Assembly (NCBI GenBank): GCA_016191795.1 | Contig: JACPVK010000462.1 | Coordinates: forward strand, 1 to 23,118 | Reading direction: 5' to 3' | Source of the DNA: Gammaproteobacteria bacterium | GTDB taxonomy: Bacteria; Pseudomonadota; Gammaproteobacteria; SZUA-229 | Length of the DNA stretch: 23,118 nt | In this document: in pieces, positions 7,164-15,962 of the stretch | How the letters are laid out: each line of letters begins with the position of its first letter | Position numbering within the stretch: position 1 is the stretch's first letter | Position numbers and translations under genes: made by a program | The notes under the pieces: model-generated | Seen by the model: the letters and a program-made list of their open reading frames with translations, nothing else | Databases searched by the model: none | What the model was told of the DNA's origin: nothing

Positions 7164-8483
7164 ATGAATCAGCCTCATTCAATACCCGGTTTTAAGAAGC
7201 TTTCGATACGAAAACGTCTTGGTTTGGGCGTCGCTATTCTGGTCATGCCCTTATTAGTGGTTACCTTTTCCGGCTACCTTTTATTCCATTATGCGCTGGA
7301 AATGATGGACCATATGTATGAAGAAGTTTACGAAGAGTTTGTACCCATAACAACACTACGTGAGCGCATATTACATTCTCTCATGCCAGCCAATGATTAT
7401 CTTGTACACGGTGATCTGATAGAACGTAAGCACTATCATAAACTGCGCCAGGAAGTTGCTGACGCTTTCTCGATCGCGCTGGCCATACAATTTACAAATC
7501 CGCAAAAAAGTGCCCGCATACTCAGTAGCCATGATCTGTGGAAGCAGGTTGATCAACTGAGTACTGACATATTGGCGCTGGAAGATCCTCAGGGTAATGT
7601 CACTGGTGCCCAAAAAATGGAACAACTCGACTGGCTAGTTGATCAAATCCACGAGCAACTTGGATACGTAGCTTCCATATCCATAACCGAACTACGTACC
7701 CGCCATCAGCTATTACATGATATTCGCCTGAAAATCAGTGCCGTCATTGTTGTGTTTGTGTTATTGGTGAGTGCTGCTGTTTTAGTTGGCTCGCTACTAA
7801 TACGTCGCTGGGTCATAATGCCTCTGACTGAACTCGAAACCGGCGCACAACAACTGGCTGATGGCGACCTTGATTATCGTATTGAAGTAAATTCAGAAGA
7901 TGAAATTAGTAGAGTAGCGCATACATTTAATGAAATGGCCTCAGCCCTTAAACATGATCGAGAAATACTGCATAGTCTGACCATACATGACAATTTGACC
8001 GGTTTACTCAATCGCCGGGAGTTTGAAAGATTATTAAATATTGAGCTACTGCGCTCGTTACGTCATGAATTCGAGTTCGCCGTGATAATGGTTGATATTG
8101 ATCACTTTAAAAAAATTAATGACAGTTTTGGCCATCCCGCTGGTGACACGGTACTGAAAGCGGTGGCCATACGTATCAGCGAGTCTTTGCGGCCCAGTGA
8201 TGTGCTGGCACGTTATGGTGGCGAAGAATTCATTATCTTGCTGCCTCAAACCGGCAGCCATGGAGCAACTACATATGGCCAACGCCTGTGCACTCTATTG
8301 AGTTCGACACCTGTTGATATTACGGCAGCCATACAACCGGTTGTAACAGTCAGTGTCGGCATAGCCATCTATCCTGCTGATCACGATAACCTGGCAAACC
8401 TGATTAATGCAGCTGACAAGGCTTTATATGCTGCCAAAGCTGCTGGACGTAATCGCTGTTATCTGTATAAAGATCTGGCGTAA
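7164..8483 (+). CDS. Membrane diguanylate cyclase with HAMP and GGDEF domains
   Basis: A 439-residue protein making cyclic di-GMP from two GTP. Membrane helix 1 spans about residues 20-44, and a helical, probably periplasmic sensor region about 45-185. Membrane helix 2 is at about 190-213, a HAMP linker at about 212-265 ('MPLTELETGAQQLADGDLDY'), and the GGDEF domain at about 275-437. The active site is G-G-E-E-F at 352-356. An inhibitory-site R-P-S-D (343-346) lies five residues before it, so product feedback is likely. 'DIDHFKKINDSFGH' is the metal/GTP-binding segment. No EAL domain is present. The ATG at 7164 follows a short 'ATG ACA TGA' and has no strong ribosome site. The sensed signal is unknown. 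It stands alone, divergent from the PA2779-like gene. Confidence 0.95.
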   Translation: MNQPHSIPGFKKLSIRKRLGLGVAILVMPLLVVTFSGYLLFHYALEMMDHMYEEVYEEFVPITTLRERILHSLMPANDYLVHGDLIERKHYHKLRQEVADAFSIALAIQFTNPQKSARILSSHDLWKQVDQLSTDILALEDPQGNVTGAQKMEQLDWLVDQIHEQLGYVASISITELRTRHQLLHDIRLKISAVIVVFVLLVSAAVLVGSLLIRRWVIMPLTELETGAQQLADGDLDYRIEVNSEDEISRVAHTFNEMASALKHDREILHSLTIHDNLTGLLNRREFERLLNIELLRSLRHEFEFAVIMVDIDHFKKINDSFGHPAGDTVLKAVAIRISESLRPSDVLARYGGEEFIILLPQTGSHGATTYGQRLCTLLSSTPVDITAAIQPVVTVSVGIAIYPADHDNLANLINAADKALYAAKAAGRNRCYLYKDLA

Positions 8484-8501
8484 CGCCAGGCTCATGTTTT
8501 T
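8475..8501 (+). terminator. Hairpin at the stop of the diguanylate cyclase gene, imperfect intrinsic terminator
   Basis: CTGGCG (8475-8480) and CGCCAG (8484-8489) are perfect six-base arms around TAA, the gene's stop codon. A run of five T follows at 8497-8501, separated from the stem by seven bases. The gap makes it a weak terminator, but it lies exactly between convergent genes. Confidence 0.45.
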
Positions 8502-8531
8502 AATATTGTGGTATCTAACACTTCAATTTAA

Positions 8532-9929
8532 TCACGCCTTCATGCGTTTTCTGGCTTCCACTATGGCTTGTCTGACCTGGGCCGGTGCTGTACCACCAAT
8601 ATGATTGCGAGCAGCTACTGATCCTTCGAGCGTTAATACTTTAAATACATCCTGTTCTATTTTTGCACAAAACTGCTTTAACTCATCCAGCGTCATATCT
8701 GCCAGATCGCGGTTTTGTTCCACACCAAAAGCCACTGCCTTACCAACCACTTCATGTGCATCACGAAACGGCAGTCCGCAACGCACCAGATAATCGGCGA
8801 GATCAGTAGCGGTAGCAAAACCCTGCTTGGCGGCGCGATACATATTTTCTTTTTTGGTTTGAATAGCGGGCACCATATCGGCAAAGGCGCGTAATGATCC
8901 CAGCAGTGTATCGAGGGTATCGAACAAGGGCTCCTTGTCTTCCTGATTATCCTTGTTATAAGCCAGTGGCTGGGATTTCATCAAGGTTAACAAACTTACC
9001 AGATGACCATTAACACGACCGGTTTTACCGCGCACCAGCTCCGGTACATCCGGATTTTTTTTCTGCGGCATGATGGAAGATCCGGTGCAGAAACGATCTG
9101 GTAAATTTATAAAATTAAATTGCGCTGAAGACCACAACACCAGCTCTTCTGAAAAGCGCGATAAATGCGTCATGATCATGGCGCCGGCCGCACAAAACTC
9201 AATGGCAAAATCGCGATCACTCACCGCATCCAGAGAGTTGCGACACACATCATCAAAACCGAGTAATTTTGCTGTGTACTGTCGATCCAGTGGATAGCTG
9301 GTGCCCGCCAGTGCGGCTGACCCTAAAGGCAAGACATTTAAACGCGTACGACAATCCTGCAAACGGCTGGCATCACGCTGCAGCATTTCAAACCAGGCCA
9401 TAAGGTGATGGCCAAATGTCACCGGCTGTGCAACCTGCAAGTGGGTAAATCCGGGCATGATGGTGTCGACTTCCTGCTCGGCCAGACTGATCAAACCAGA
9501 TTGCAAACGACGTAATTCGTTAATCACCAGTCCAATTTGTTCCCGCAAATACAAACGTATGTCAGTGGCTACCTGATCATTACGTGAACGGCCGGTATGC
9601 AATCGTTTACCGGCATCGCCTATCAGTTCCGTGAGCCGTGCTTCGATGTTCATATGAACATCTTCGCGTTCTATGGACCAGATGCATTTTCCGGATTCGA
9701 TTTCCTGCTGAACCTGATCCAGTCCACGCAGTATGGCATCGCGAACGTCTTCGTTTAACACACCCACCTTGCATAACATGGTGGCGTGCGCGCGTGAACC
9801 TTCTATATCCTGGCGGTACATGCGTTGGTCGAATTCCACCGAGGCTGTAAAGGCCTGTACAAATGCATCAGTGGCTTCACTAAAACGACCACCCCAAAGC
9901 TTGGATTTGGAATCTGAATTGTTGCTCAT
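8532..9929 (-). CDS. argH: Argininosuccinate lyase
   Basis: Cleaves argininosuccinate to arginine and fumarate, the last step of arginine synthesis, in the cytoplasm as a homotetramer. At 465 residues it has the normal length for the family. The N-terminus 'KLWGGRFSEATDAFVQAF' and the fumarase/lyase superfamily signature 'GSSIMPQKKNPD', whose loop contains the catalytic Ser, are both intact, as are 'TGRSRNDQVATD' and the 'GFTHLQVAQP' motif. The ATG has GGAG five bases upstream. Divergent from algZ across 214 bases, an arrangement also known in Pseudomonas. It converges with the diguanylate cyclase gene. Confidence 0.98.
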   Translation of the reverse strand: MSNNSDSKSKLWGGRFSEATDAFVQAFTASVEFDQRMYRQDIEGSRAHATMLCKVGVLNEDVRDAILRGLDQVQQEIESGKCIWSIEREDVHMNIEARLTELIGDAGKRLHTGRSRNDQVATDIRLYLREQIGLVINELRRLQSGLISLAEQEVDTIMPGFTHLQVAQPVTFGHHLMAWFEMLQRDASRLQDCRTRLNVLPLGSAALAGTSYPLDRQYTAKLLGFDDVCRNSLDAVSDRDFAIEFCAAGAMIMTHLSRFSEELVLWSSAQFNFINLPDRFCTGSSIMPQKKNPDVPELVRGKTGRVNGHLVSLLTLMKSQPLAYNKDNQEDKEPLFDTLDTLLGSLRAFADMVPAIQTKKENMYRAAKQGFATATDLADYLVRCGLPFRDAHEVVGKAVAFGVEQNRDLADMTLDELKQFCAKIEQDVFKVLTLEGSVAARNHIGGTAPAQVRQAIVEARKRMKA

Positions 9930-9954
9930 ACCGTCTCCGGTTTAAATTTTGCAA

Positions 9955-9960
9955 AGTATA
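9955..9960 (-). promoter_or_regulatory. Candidate extended -10 of the argH promoter
   Basis: On the minus strand TATACT is preceded by TGG, giving a TGnTATACT extended -10, about 25 bases before the argH ATG. No good -35 is visible at 17 bases, which extended -10 promoters can tolerate. I did not find a clear promoter for algZ in the rest of the divergent region. Confidence 0.4.
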
Positions 9961-10143
9961 CCAGCGGCAACCCGGGCCAGCTCCAGAGTTTGCTCATCCA
10001 TCATGAATTATCGGCCCGATTCTCAACAGTTATAAGCTACGGTGGCACCACTCTCCCTGTATCTGTTCGTAGGCTAACAGCGCCAGTAAAAACTCTTGTC
10101 GGCACCCCGCGTAAATCGTGAACAATCAGGCTAGACTCTGGCG

Positions 10144-11199
10144 ATGGATAAAACAGACCTGTCAAAAACCCCAGGGTTATTGCCCAACTTTTGCGCCGCT
10201 GGCAATGTATTTATGCTGGTCATACTGGTGGAATTGCTGGCCGTGGTGCTGGCTCTGGCAGCCGGTGATCACACCGTGTTTTGGGAACAACTGGCGCTGG
10301 TTTCCATGTACGCCCAATGGCTGGCATTACTCAATGCGGCACTCATCTGTATTTGGCGCAAACGACTCAACACCTTGCCTGTTGTTCGCAGTCTGTTGCT
10401 CACCTTCACGTTGTTGCTGCTAACCAGTTTGCTGCTCAGCTATGTGGTTATCTTCCTGGGACGCCAGATCGGCTTTTATACCTTTGCCAGCCCGCTATGG
10501 CAGACCTTTTTTTTGCTGCGCAACCTCGCCATCAGTGCTGTTATCTATGCGGTAGTGCTGCGCTATTTCTATATCCAGCACCAGTGGCAACTACAGGTTC
10601 GTGCCCAGAGCCATGCCCAGATTCAGGCGCTCAAGGCCCGTATCAGGCCGCATTTTTTGTTTAATAGCATGAATACTATCGCCAGCCTCATTACGATCGA
10701 TGCCACCAAAGCCGAACGTGCTGTAGAAAACCTTGCCGAGCTATTCCGTGCCAGTCTCAAGGATGATACCGAACACACGCTGGAATCCGAATTTGCCCTC
10801 ATTCACAGTTACCTGGATATTGAAAAATTACGCCTGGGGGACCGCCTTAACATAAACTGGCAACAGGCCAGGGACCTTCCGCTGGACATGGAAATTCCCG
10901 CCCTGTGCCTGCAGCCACTGGTAGAAAATGCGATTTACCATGGCATAGAGCCCATGGCTGAGGGTGGTGTTATTAGTATTACTGCGCAGATCGAAAACAA
11001 TCGGCTATGCTTGGTTGTAACCAATCCGACGAATGGTTCAGTACGTATGACAGCACCCAAAGGCAACCACATGGCACAGGACAATATACGCCAGCGTTTA
11101 TCCCTGATGTACGCTCATGATGCTGCTTTTGAAATCGACCAGACCCAGGGTCAGTACAGCGTTACCCTTAAGATCCCTCTAGACCACAAACAGCCATGA
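10144..11199 (+). CDS. algZ: LytS/AlgZ-type sensor histidine kinase
   Basis: A 351-residue kinase. Four hydrophobic segments (about residues 20-42, 50-71, 82-106 and 119-142) anchor it in the inner membrane with little periplasmic exposure. The His_kinase (PF06580) dimerisation/phosphoacceptor box is 'RIRPHFLFNSMN', with His170 as the predicted site. The ATPase part includes 'LCLQPLVENAIYHGIEP' (N box); the G-box region ('NHMAQDNIRQRL') is short, as in this family. In Pseudomonas AlgZ (FimS) works with AlgR to control alginate and twitching genes; targets here are unknown and no alginate genes are in view. The ATG at 10144 has a weak ribosome site. Overlaps the regulator gene by ATGA. Symbol given by synteny and family. 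Confidence 0.85.
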   Translation: MDKTDLSKTPGLLPNFCAAGNVFMLVILVELLAVVLALAAGDHTVFWEQLALVSMYAQWLALLNAALICIWRKRLNTLPVVRSLLLTFTLLLLTSLLLSYVVIFLGRQIGFYTFASPLWQTFFLLRNLAISAVIYAVVLRYFYIQHQWQLQVRAQSHAQIQALKARIRPHFLFNSMNTIASLITIDATKAERAVENLAELFRASLKDDTEHTLESEFALIHSYLDIEKLRLGDRLNINWQQARDLPLDMEIPALCLQPLVENAIYHGIEPMAEGGVISITAQIENNRLCLVVTNPTNGSVRMTAPKGNHMAQDNIRQRLSLMYAHDAAFEIDQTQGQYSVTLKIPLDHKQP

Positions 11200-11939
11200 A
11201 TATATTGATTGTCGATGACGAGCCCCTGGCCAGACAACGACTGGTCGGACTACTCAAGAACCTGAACGGCTACACCGTTTGCGGCGAAGCGGGCAACGGT
11301 AGCGAAGCCCTGATGAGGGCACAGGCGTTGAAGCCGGATATCATCCTGCTCGATATACGTATGCCCGGTATGGATGGACTGGAAGCGGCCCAGCATCTCA
11401 ATCAAATGTCCAAACCCCCGGCCATAATATTCACCACGGCATTTAGTGATCATGCGCTCAAGGCTTTCGAAGCCCATGCTGTGGATTATTTACTCAAACC
11501 CATTAAACCGGAACGGCTGGAACAGGCCTTAAACTCAGCCAAACGGCTCACCCGTCCACAACTCAATGAACTTCGGCTCACCGATGACACATCAATTCGT
11601 AGTCACATCTGTGTCAAGATTCGCGGCACGCTGGAGCTGGTACCGGTTGAAGATATCCGCTATTTCTTGGCCGACCATAAATATGTCACCCTCAAAACCC
11701 AGAATCATGAATACCTGCTGGAAGAACCCCTGAAGTCTCTGGAAGAAGAATTTCAACACCTGTTCACACGCATACACCGCAATGCTCTGGTGGCAGACCG
11801 GCACATTGTCGGGCTCGCAAAAAGTCCGGTGGGACATTGTGTGGTGATTTTCAAAGATCTGAACGAGCAACTGGAAATTTCCCGTCGCCACTTGCCGCAA
11901 GTGCGTAAAAAAATCAAAACCCTGGCCACCTACCGCTGA
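11196..11939 (+). CDS. algR: LytTR-family response regulator, AlgR-like
   Basis: A 247-residue regulator. The N-terminal receiver domain (about 1-120) has the acidic pair Asp-Asp-Glu at residues 7-9, phosphoacceptor Asp53 in 'LLDIRMPGMDG', a Thr in 'IIFTTAFSDHAL' and a Lys in 'DYLLKPIKPE'. The C-terminal LytTR DNA-binding domain (about 135-243) includes 'ICVKIRGTLELVPVEDIRYF', 'KYVTLKT' and 'FTRIHRNALV'. It is coupled to the kinase gene by an ATGA overlap and sits upstream of hemC as in Pseudomonas. It probably binds direct repeats at its target promoters; the regulon cannot be read from this window. Confidence 0.9.
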   Translation: MNILIVDDEPLARQRLVGLLKNLNGYTVCGEAGNGSEALMRAQALKPDIILLDIRMPGMDGLEAAQHLNQMSKPPAIIFTTAFSDHALKAFEAHAVDYLLKPIKPERLEQALNSAKRLTRPQLNELRLTDDTSIRSHICVKIRGTLELVPVEDIRYFLADHKYVTLKTQNHEYLLEEPLKSLEEEFQHLFTRIHRNALVADRHIVGLAKSPVGHCVVIFKDLNEQLEISRRHLPQVRKKIKTLATYR

Positions 11940-11993
11940 AGCCGGGTTTCAATACATGTAAAATGCGGCTGAATTCTTCAAGTGAACAGCCTC

Positions 11994-12926
11994 ATGTCCA
12001 AGCTCATCCGCATCGCTACCCGTAAAAGCCCGCTCGCACTGTGGCAGGCAGAAGAAGTGGCTCGTCAGCTCACCTTGCATCACCCTGATATCAAAATTGA
12101 ATACATCAAAATGACAACCAAAGGTGACAAGATACTGGATGCCCCCCTGGCCAAAGTGGGCGGCAAAGGTTTATTTGTCAAAGAACTGGAACAGGGCTTA
12201 CTCGACGGTGCCGCGGATATCGCCGTACATTCCATGAAAGACGTACCCATGGATTTTCCGCCCGGTTTATTTTTACCTATCATCATGGAACGCGAAGATC
12301 CGCGCGATGCCTTTGTCTCAAATCATTATGCCACCCTGGCTGATTTACCTGCCGATGCACGTATCGGTACCTCCAGCCTGCGTCGCCAGTTACAAATCAG
12401 GGCTGTTATGCCAAAAGCAAAAATGCTGGATTTGCGGGGTAACGTTAACAGCCGCCTGCAAAAACTTGATAACGGCGATTACGACGCCATTATTCTGGCT
12501 GCAGCCGGTTTAATACGCCTTGGGTTTGCCGAACGCATTCGTTCCCACATTCCTGCCGAACAAAGTTTGCCTGCGATAGGCCAGGGCGCAGTGGGTATAG
12601 AATGTCGCGAGCATGATCACCGTGTTCTGGCTTTACTTGCGCCATTAAATCATCCGCCAACACACACCCGGCTCACGGCTGAACGAGCCATGAACCATCG
12701 TTTAAATGGTGGATGTCAGGTTCCGATTGCCGGCTATGCCGAACTGGTCGCCCCCGACCAGATCTGGTTACGCGGGCTGGTGGGTCGCCCCGACGGTAGC
12801 CAGGTTGTACGTAACGAAATTCGAGGGCCGGCAAAAGACGCCGCCACACTGGGTAACACACTGGCTGAAAATCTGCTGGCCCAGGGCGCTGAAACCATAC
12901 TCAAAGACCTGGGTATGCTGCATTGA
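11994..12926 (+). CDS. hemC: Porphobilinogen deaminase (hydroxymethylbilane synthase)
   Basis: Joins four porphobilinogen units into hydroxymethylbilane in tetrapyrrole synthesis, cytoplasmic. I chose the ATG at 11994 because 'SKLIRIATRKSPLALWQAEE' from there matches the standard N-terminus; a GTG at 11982 would add four residues. The 310-residue length is normal. The dipyrromethane cofactor attaches to Cys241 in 'LNGGCQVPIAGYAE', equivalent to Cys242 in E. coli. Other conserved pieces are 'VHSMKDVP', 'GTSSLRRQ' and 'LRGNVNSRL'. It lies 54 bases after algR, and hemD starts on its stop codon. A TAAAAT preceded by TG at 11957-11964 might be a promoter -10, but no -35 matches. Confidence 0.97.
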   Translation: MSKLIRIATRKSPLALWQAEEVARQLTLHHPDIKIEYIKMTTKGDKILDAPLAKVGGKGLFVKELEQGLLDGAADIAVHSMKDVPMDFPPGLFLPIIMEREDPRDAFVSNHYATLADLPADARIGTSSLRRQLQIRAVMPKAKMLDLRGNVNSRLQKLDNGDYDAIILAAAGLIRLGFAERIRSHIPAEQSLPAIGQGAVGIECREHDHRVLALLAPLNHPPTHTRLTAERAMNHRLNGGCQVPIAGYAELVAPDQIWLRGLVGRPDGSQVVRNEIRGPAKDAATLGNTLAENLLAQGAETILKDLGMLH

Positions 12927-13693
12927 ATCAGCCTCTTTCCGGCCTCGGTGTACTGGTTACTCGCCCGGCACATCAGGCCGGTCCCTTTATCAGCCTGCTG
13001 CAACAATCCGGTGCCGACACTTTTTTACTTCCGGCCATCGAAATACACACTGTGGTACCGAGTATCGAGCTTCAGCATCGCCTGCAATCATTGCCTTATC
13101 ACATCGTGATATTTATCAGTGCCAATGCCGTTCGATGCGGCTTGCCTCTGTTGCGTAAACAACCTGATCAACAAATTGCAGCCATAGGTGAGGGTAGTGC
13201 TCATGCGCTGAACGAATTGGGCTGGCAAGTTGATCTGGTAGCGGAAGCCGGATTTACCAGCGAAGCTTTACTGGCCTTGCCGGCATTTGCGTCCGCGGTA
13301 TTAAACGGTAAACGCATACTCATTGTTCGCGGTCAGGGTGGGCGGGAATTACTGGCTGACACATTAAAGTCACGTGGTGCCAGTGTGGACTACGCCGAGG
13401 TGTACACTCGTCAGCAACCACAAACCGCTATCGATTGGCTGGCCCCCTTGTGGCAAAAACGTATCCATCTGGTGTGCGTTACCAGCAACGAAACACTGGA
13501 AAATCTGTATCATATGCTGAAACAATATCGCGACCCGTTGTTACAGACCACGCTACTGGTACCTGGTAAACGTGGCCAACAGCTGGCTCAAAGCCTGGGG
13601 TTTAAAAAAATAATCCAGGCAACATCGGCGAGTGATAACAACATGTTACAACGCATCATTGAGTGGCATAACCAGCAGCTAACAGGCGCTTGA
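12923..13693 (+). CDS. hemD: Uroporphyrinogen-III synthase
   Basis: Closes and rearranges hydroxymethylbilane to uroporphyrinogen III. The family is poorly conserved, but the 256-residue length, the N-terminal 'GLGVLVTRPAHQA', the central 'RILIVRGQGGRELLADTLKS' and 'AEVYTRQ', and 'CVTSNETLENLYHML' all match. The position directly after hemC settles it. The start is a TTG at 12923 overlapping the hemC stop (TTGA); no ATG or GTG occurs in frame between it and the conserved region, so translation is probably coupled to hemC and inefficient on its own. Followed two bases later by hemX. Confidence 0.92.
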   Translation: MNQPLSGLGVLVTRPAHQAGPFISLLQQSGADTFLLPAIEIHTVVPSIELQHRLQSLPYHIVIFISANAVRCGLPLLRKQPDQQIAAIGEGSAHALNELGWQVDLVAEAGFTSEALLALPAFASAVLNGKRILIVRGQGGRELLADTLKSRGASVDYAEVYTRQQPQTAIDWLAPLWQKRIHLVCVTSNETLENLYHMLKQYRDPLLQTTLLVPGKRGQQLAQSLGFKKIIQATSASDNNMLQRIIEWHNQQLTGA

Positions 13694-13694
13694 A

Positions 13695-14693
13695 ATGAAC
13701 GAACCCGATAATCTCCTGGAACCCGAGTTAAACCCGGCGGAAAAAAAATCCTCAGCCTGGATCTGGATAATTTTACTCCTGATAATTGCCCTGGGGGGTG
13801 CCTGCTATTACGTCTGGTTTTTTTTAACCGAGCGTTTTGCCCAGCAGCAGGATCAGATTACAACGCTGCAATCAACGCTCTCAAAACTGGAGACATCCGT
13901 TAAGCAACACGATCAGCAAATCGTAACGTCGCAAAAAACATCCCAAACTATTCAGGACATGGCACAACAGGCTCTGGATCTTGGCAATCGCCGTCAGAAA
14001 GACTGGATACTATCCGAAGCCGATTATTTGATCCGTATTGCCAACCATCGTCTGCAAATTTCACGTGACATCAACAGTGCGATTGCCGCCTTGCAGGCTG
14101 CCGACCAGGCATTGCATGAAACCGGCGACCTGTCGTTGCTTGTGGTCAGGCAACAACTCACCAAAGATCTCACCGCGCTCAAGGCAATACGCCAGATTGA
14201 TATTGATGGACTGGTTCTGTCTCTTAACCAGATGAGTGATCAGGTCATCAACCTGCCCATGAAATCAATAGATGATGAAATCAGGGAGCAATTACCTGAC
14301 ACGCCTGCGACAGATAAAACCGATGCAAGCCTGTCGGATAAAATTCTGGATACAATTAAATCAATCGGCGATATCAAAATACACCATCGTGGCGTTTCTC
14401 CCGCAACCACTGAACAACGTCACTATAGAAACGAGCGCATGCTGATTAACCACCTGACCAGCGCTCGTCTTGCAGCCCTGCGATTTGATACGACACAATT
14501 TATCTACGACATAAATATCGCCGAACAAACACTTAAAAAAGACTACGATCTTAACGACAACCGGGTATCTCAAATGCTCAAGGAGTTATCAGCCTTGTCG
14601 AAAATCGAACTGGCACCCGTATTACCGGATATCACCAAGTCCTGGCGTCTGTTGCAAACGGCTCGCAACAAAGTTAAAGAGATACAAAAATGA
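13695..14693 (+). CDS. hemX: HemX family membrane protein
   Basis: A 332-residue protein of the HemX family (PF04375). It has been called a uroporphyrinogen-III C-methyltransferase, but the catalytic methyltransferase fold is absent, so that label should not be used for function. Residues ~1-20 are cytoplasmic, one membrane helix is at about 21-45 and a coiled coil at about 48-85 ('RFAQQQDQITTLQSTLSKLE'). A helical domain then includes 'WILSEADYLIRIANHRLQ', a typical HemX stretch. The protein is mostly periplasmic by topology. Starts one base after hemD and overlaps hemY by ATGA. Its position suggests a structural role near tetrapyrrole synthesis (inference). Confidence 0.9.
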   Translation: MNEPDNLLEPELNPAEKKSSAWIWIILLLIIALGGACYYVWFFLTERFAQQQDQITTLQSTLSKLETSVKQHDQQIVTSQKTSQTIQDMAQQALDLGNRRQKDWILSEADYLIRIANHRLQISRDINSAIAALQAADQALHETGDLSLLVVRQQLTKDLTALKAIRQIDIDGLVLSLNQMSDQVINLPMKSIDDEIREQLPDTPATDKTDASLSDKILDTIKSIGDIKIHHRGVSPATTEQRHYRNERMLINHLTSARLAALRFDTTQFIYDINIAEQTLKKDYDLNDNRVSQMLKELSALSKIELAPVLPDITKSWRLLQTARNKVKEIQK

Positions 14694-15946
14694 AGCGCTT
14701 GATTCTGGCCATTATACTGGCAGGTATCCTGGCAGCTGGCATCGCATACATATCTTATCGCTTCGGTGCCGGTTATGTGATTTTGAGTTTTGCCGATGTC
14801 AGTATTGAATCGTCGTTCCTCTTCGCCGTTGGCGTAGTGACACTCTCGTTCTTTGTTTTTTACTATGCCATTCGCGCCATTGCGTTCATTATTCGCATAC
14901 CGTTGTATTTACGGTTTCGAAAGAAAAAACGTATAGCCGAACAGGCCCGTCAGTCTCTGATTAAAGGTCTGATGGCGCTGGGCGAAGGGCGTTTTTCGGA
15001 AGCCGAGAAAATTCTGATCAAACATGCCCCGCAAAGCGATACCACCTTGCTCAACTATTTAATGGCGGCACGGGCAGCACAACAACAACACGCCTATGAT
15101 CGCCGTGATCAATATCTAAATCAGGCTAAACAATCTGTACCCAATGCAGAAGTCATGGTGGCAACCAATCAGGCTGAATTGCAAATTTCCCACAAACAAT
15201 ATGCACAGGCACTGGAAACCTTAACCAATGCCGGCAAATTGTCTCCGAAAAACGGCTATATAAAAGTTTTGCTGGCCAACACGTATGAGTTTTTAAAGGA
15301 CTGGACCAACTTAAGCCTGCTGCTGGATGACTTGCGTAAAAACCGTTTGTTGTCTGAAGAAGCCTATAATGCGCTGGAAGCCAGCACCTATCTTGGATTA
15401 CTCAAACAATTATCCAAACAGCAAAACACACAGGATGTTTTTTCTATCTGGTCGCACCTGCCCAGGCATCTGAAAGAAAACGGTAATATCTTAACTATCT
15501 ATGCTGAGGAGCTGATCGCCCAGAAACAATATGCGGAAGCTGAAAGCCTGATACGTAATTATTTAAATAAACACTGGCATGAACCACTGGTGTTAGTTTT
15601 TGGTGACATCAATTCAGCCAAACCACAGGCTCAACTCGAAACCGCAGAGTCATGGTTGCAGAATCACCGTCAAAGCGCTGTGTTATTACTGGTTGCTGGC
15701 AAGCTGTGTCTGAAAAATAAATTGTGGGGCAAGGCGCGAACTTATCTGGAAGCCAGCCTGAGCATTAATCCCATGGCGGAAACCTATATGCATCTGGCCA
15801 TGTTACTGGAAGATAAAATGCAGGAACCTGTTAAGGCACAGCAATTGTATCAACAGGGCTTAAAGCTCGCGGTTAAATGTGGCGTCACAACCGAGCCGGA
15901 GATGCCAACCAGTTTCAATGACACCCAGCCTTTGCGCGCCGTCTAA
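14690..15946 (+). CDS. hemY: HemY family membrane protein with TPR repeats
   Basis: A 418-residue protein. Two N-terminal membrane helices (about residues 5-24 and 42-65) are followed by a basic segment, then a helical TPR-like domain from about 85 to 400 ('GLMALGEGRFSEAEKILI', 'QALETLTNAGKLSPKNGYIK', 'YAEAESLIRNYL'). This is the HemY_N architecture of proteobacterial HemY, which is unrelated to the protoporphyrinogen oxidase also called HemY in Bacillus. Probably an inner-membrane scaffold in haem metabolism; no enzymatic activity is evident. Last gene of the hem cluster; converges with the flavoprotein gene with 16 bases between stops. Confidence 0.92.
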   Translation: MKRLILAIILAGILAAGIAYISYRFGAGYVILSFADVSIESSFLFAVGVVTLSFFVFYYAIRAIAFIIRIPLYLRFRKKKRIAEQARQSLIKGLMALGEGRFSEAEKILIKHAPQSDTTLLNYLMAARAAQQQHAYDRRDQYLNQAKQSVPNAEVMVATNQAELQISHKQYAQALETLTNAGKLSPKNGYIKVLLANTYEFLKDWTNLSLLLDDLRKNRLLSEEAYNALEASTYLGLLKQLSKQQNTQDVFSIWSHLPRHLKENGNILTIYAEELIAQKQYAEAESLIRNYLNKHWHEPLVLVFGDINSAKPQAQLETAESWLQNHRQSAVLLLVAGKLCLKNKLWGKARTYLEASLSINPMAETYMHLAMLLEDKMQEPVKAQQLYQQGLKLAVKCGVTTEPEMPTSFNDTQPLRAV

Positions 15947-15962
15947 ATATTTTGCACAGGCG

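Noticed and set aside
12706..13158. 150-codon plus-strand frame across hemC and hemD
   Set aside because: It lies inside two firmly identified genes in another frame and has no recognisable protein pattern.
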